Shown here in pieces: positions 34,654 to 35,899 of a stretch of DNA of 35,899 bases (the stretch's first letter is position 1; each line of letters starts with the position of its first letter). The position numbers were made by a program, and so were the translations under genes. The DNA lies in the NCBI GenBank assembly GCA_002771475.1, contig PCTH01000031.1, positions 1 to 35,899 of the forward strand, read 5' to 3'. The notes below the pieces were generated by a model. That model was not told where the DNA came from, made no database searches, and worked only from the letters and a program-made list of their open reading frames with translations. The stretch comes from Candidatus Omnitrophica bacterium CG22_combo_CG10-13_8_21_14_all_43_16 (GTDB lineage Bacteria; Omnitrophota; Gorgyraeia; Gorgyraeales; Gorgyraeaceae).

Positions 34654-35874
34654 ATGAGATTTAACACAATACCGGAAATAATCAAAGATCTGCGAAAAGG
34701 CAGGATGGTCATCGTGGTGGATGATGAAGACCGCGAAAACGAGGGGGACCTGGTTATCGCGGCTGATTTTGCCTCGTCTTCAGCCATTAATTTTATAATA
34801 AAGCACGCGAGGGGCCTTGTCTGCATGCCGATGGAAGGCGAAAGGCTTGACCAGCTAGGCTTGCACCCGATGTTTGAGGATAACCAGGATACGTTTAAGA
34901 CTGCGTGGGCTATTTCCGTAGACGCCAAGAAAGAAACATCCACCGGCATATCCAGCCATGACAGGTCTATTACGGTAAAGGCGCTTATAAATCCCAAAAC
35001 AAAACCGGATGACCTGGCAAGGCCGGGCCATGTGTTTCCTTTAAGGGCAAAAGACGGCAGGGTATTAACCCGGGCAGGCCACACAGAGGCTTGCGTGGAT
35101 TTAATGAAATTGTCAGGCCTGTATCCTGCAGGCGTCATATGCGAGATTATAAATGACGACGGCACAATGGCCAGGCAAAAAGACCTGATAAAGTTTTCAA
35201 AGAAGCACAAACTGAAGATATGCACGATAGCTGAACTGATAAATTACAGGCGTAAGTCTGAAAAACTTGTGACCTGCGTTGCCTCCAGCAAGATCCCTAC
35301 GGATTACGGGGTGTTTAAATTATACCTTTATGAGTCGAGCATTGATAAGTATCAGCACGTCGCGCTTGTAAAAGGCGATGTCAAAGGCAAAAAAGACGTT
35401 TTGGTGCGCGTTCATTCAGAATGCCTCACAGGCGATATATTTGGTTCCAGAAGGTGCGATTGCGGGGAACAGCTTCACAGGACAATGAAGCTTATCGGAG
35501 AAAAACAAAGAGGCGTTCTTTTATATATGAGGCAGGAAGGCCGGGGCATAGGTCTTGGGAACAAGATAAAGGCATATGCGCTACAGGATAAAGGCTTTGA
35601 TACAGTAGAGGCAAATGAGCAGCTGGGGTTCAAGCCGGACCTGAGGGATTATGGCATAGGCGCGCAGATACTCTCAGACCTGGGACTAAAAACAATACAG
35701 CTTATTACGAATAATCCGCGTAAGATAGTGGGTTTATCCGGTTACGGTTTGGAGGTGGTGAAAAGAGTGCCAATGGAGGTGAAGCCTAACTGCGCTAACA
35801 TGAAGTATCTGGAAACGAAAAGGAAAAAAATGGGGCATAAGTTAAAATTAATAAAGACATCCTATAAAGAGTAA
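34654..35874 (+). CDS. ribBA: Bifunctional 3,4-dihydroxy-2-butanone 4-phosphate synthase / GTP cyclohydrolase II
   Basis: The start at ATG 34654 follows AAGGAG (34644-34649); a longer frame would begin inside the terminator. The 406-residue protein makes both precursors of riboflavin. The RibB half (about 1-200) shows [19 protein letters not shown] and the catalytic GHVFPLRA and GHTEACVDL segments. The RibA half has the zinc site [20 protein letters not shown], then [12 protein letters not shown] and the [17 protein letters not shown] block. It is preceded by an FMN riboswitch, so it is repressed when FMN is plentiful. The other riboflavin genes presumably continue past the window end, where only 25 AT-rich bases remain. 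Confidence 0.96.
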   Translation: MRFNTIPEIIKDLRKGRMVIVVDDEDRENEGDLVIAADFASSSAINFIIKHARGLVCMPMEGERLDQLGLHPMFEDNQDTFKTAWAISVDAKKETSTGISSHDRSITVKALINPKTKPDDLARPGHVFPLRAKDGRVLTRAGHTEACVDLMKLSGLYPAGVICEIINDDGTMARQKDLIKFSKKHKLKICTIAELINYRRKSEKLVTCVASSKIPTDYGVFKLYLYESSIDKYQHVALVKGDVKGKKDVLVRVHSECLTGDIFGSRRCDCGEQLHRTMKLIGEKQRGVLLYMRQEGRGIGLGNKIKAYALQDKGFDTVEANEQLGFKPDLRDYGIGAQILSDLGLKTIQLITNNPRKIVGLSGYGLEVVKRVPMEVKPNCANMKYLETKRKKMGHKLKLIKTSYKE

Positions 35875-35899
35875 AGATAAATTTTAATAGATTTTCAAA

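Noticed and set aside
34596-35225. A 209-codon minus-strand open frame opposite ribBA
   Set aside because: It covers the antisense of the well-conserved RibB half and runs into the terminator; it is a shadow frame.

Overview
The window reads as a compact bacterial chromosome segment of about 36 kb. It runs from the 3' end of a 23S rRNA gene to a riboflavin gene. All genes but one (rpmB) lie on the + strand, most are packed with overlaps or gaps of a few bases, and nearly all are housekeeping genes. Gram-negative traits are present: SecDF/YajC and a type II secretion assembly-platform cluster. These combine with zinc-type L28 and L32, a YceD-like DUF177 protein, an EF-G2 paralogue and queuosine salvage by QueH. 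This mix would fit a deep-branching lineage of the PVC neighbourhood, Candidatus Omnitrophota being my best guess. That is an inference from gene content and style; no sequence search was possible.

Layout. 1-352: 23S tail, 5S rRNA and its terminator. 359-5945: EF-G2, YebC, then the queuosine genes queH-queA-tgt. 5960-8429: yajC and a fused secDF. 8442-11005: a CDF metal transporter and recJ. 10992-11219 (-): rpmB, with its own promoter. 11308-11671: a structured repeat. 11707-17807: PflX-like radical SAM protein, recG, rsmD, coaD, pta, ackA. 17834-23732: DUF177, rpmF and the lipid run plsX-fabH-fabD-fabG-acpP-fabF. 23794-30252: gspE-F-G-I-J-K-L-M. 30257-30452: second copy of the structured repeat. 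30524-31513: gpsA. 31607-33373: tRNA-Pro(GGG), a PilZ protein and homoserine dehydrogenase. 33378-34427: threonine synthase. 34445-35874: a consensus promoter, FMN riboswitch with terminator, and ribBA.

How the genes work together. QueA, Tgt and QueH insert and mature queuosine in tRNA. YajC and SecDF support protein export and would supply the type II system with substrates. Pta and AckA turn acetyl-CoA into acetate and ATP. CoaD makes the CoA precursor. The fab genes, PlsX and GpsA make acyl chains and the glycerol phosphate backbone for phospholipids. The gsp cluster encodes the motor, platform and pseudopilus but no secretin, so the outer-membrane pore must be encoded elsewhere. Hom and ThrC make threonine, but no homoserine kinase lies between them.

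The least explained part is a pair of dispersed, oppositely oriented, hairpin-forming repeats (11308-11671 and 30257-30452). Their arms differ by base changes that keep pairing, and one copy carries a 153-base nested-hairpin insert. Three smaller GGGAG...CTCCC-type hairpins sit between genes, and several starts lack a Shine-Dalgarno sequence. No CRISPR array, transposase, prophage or replication origin was seen.
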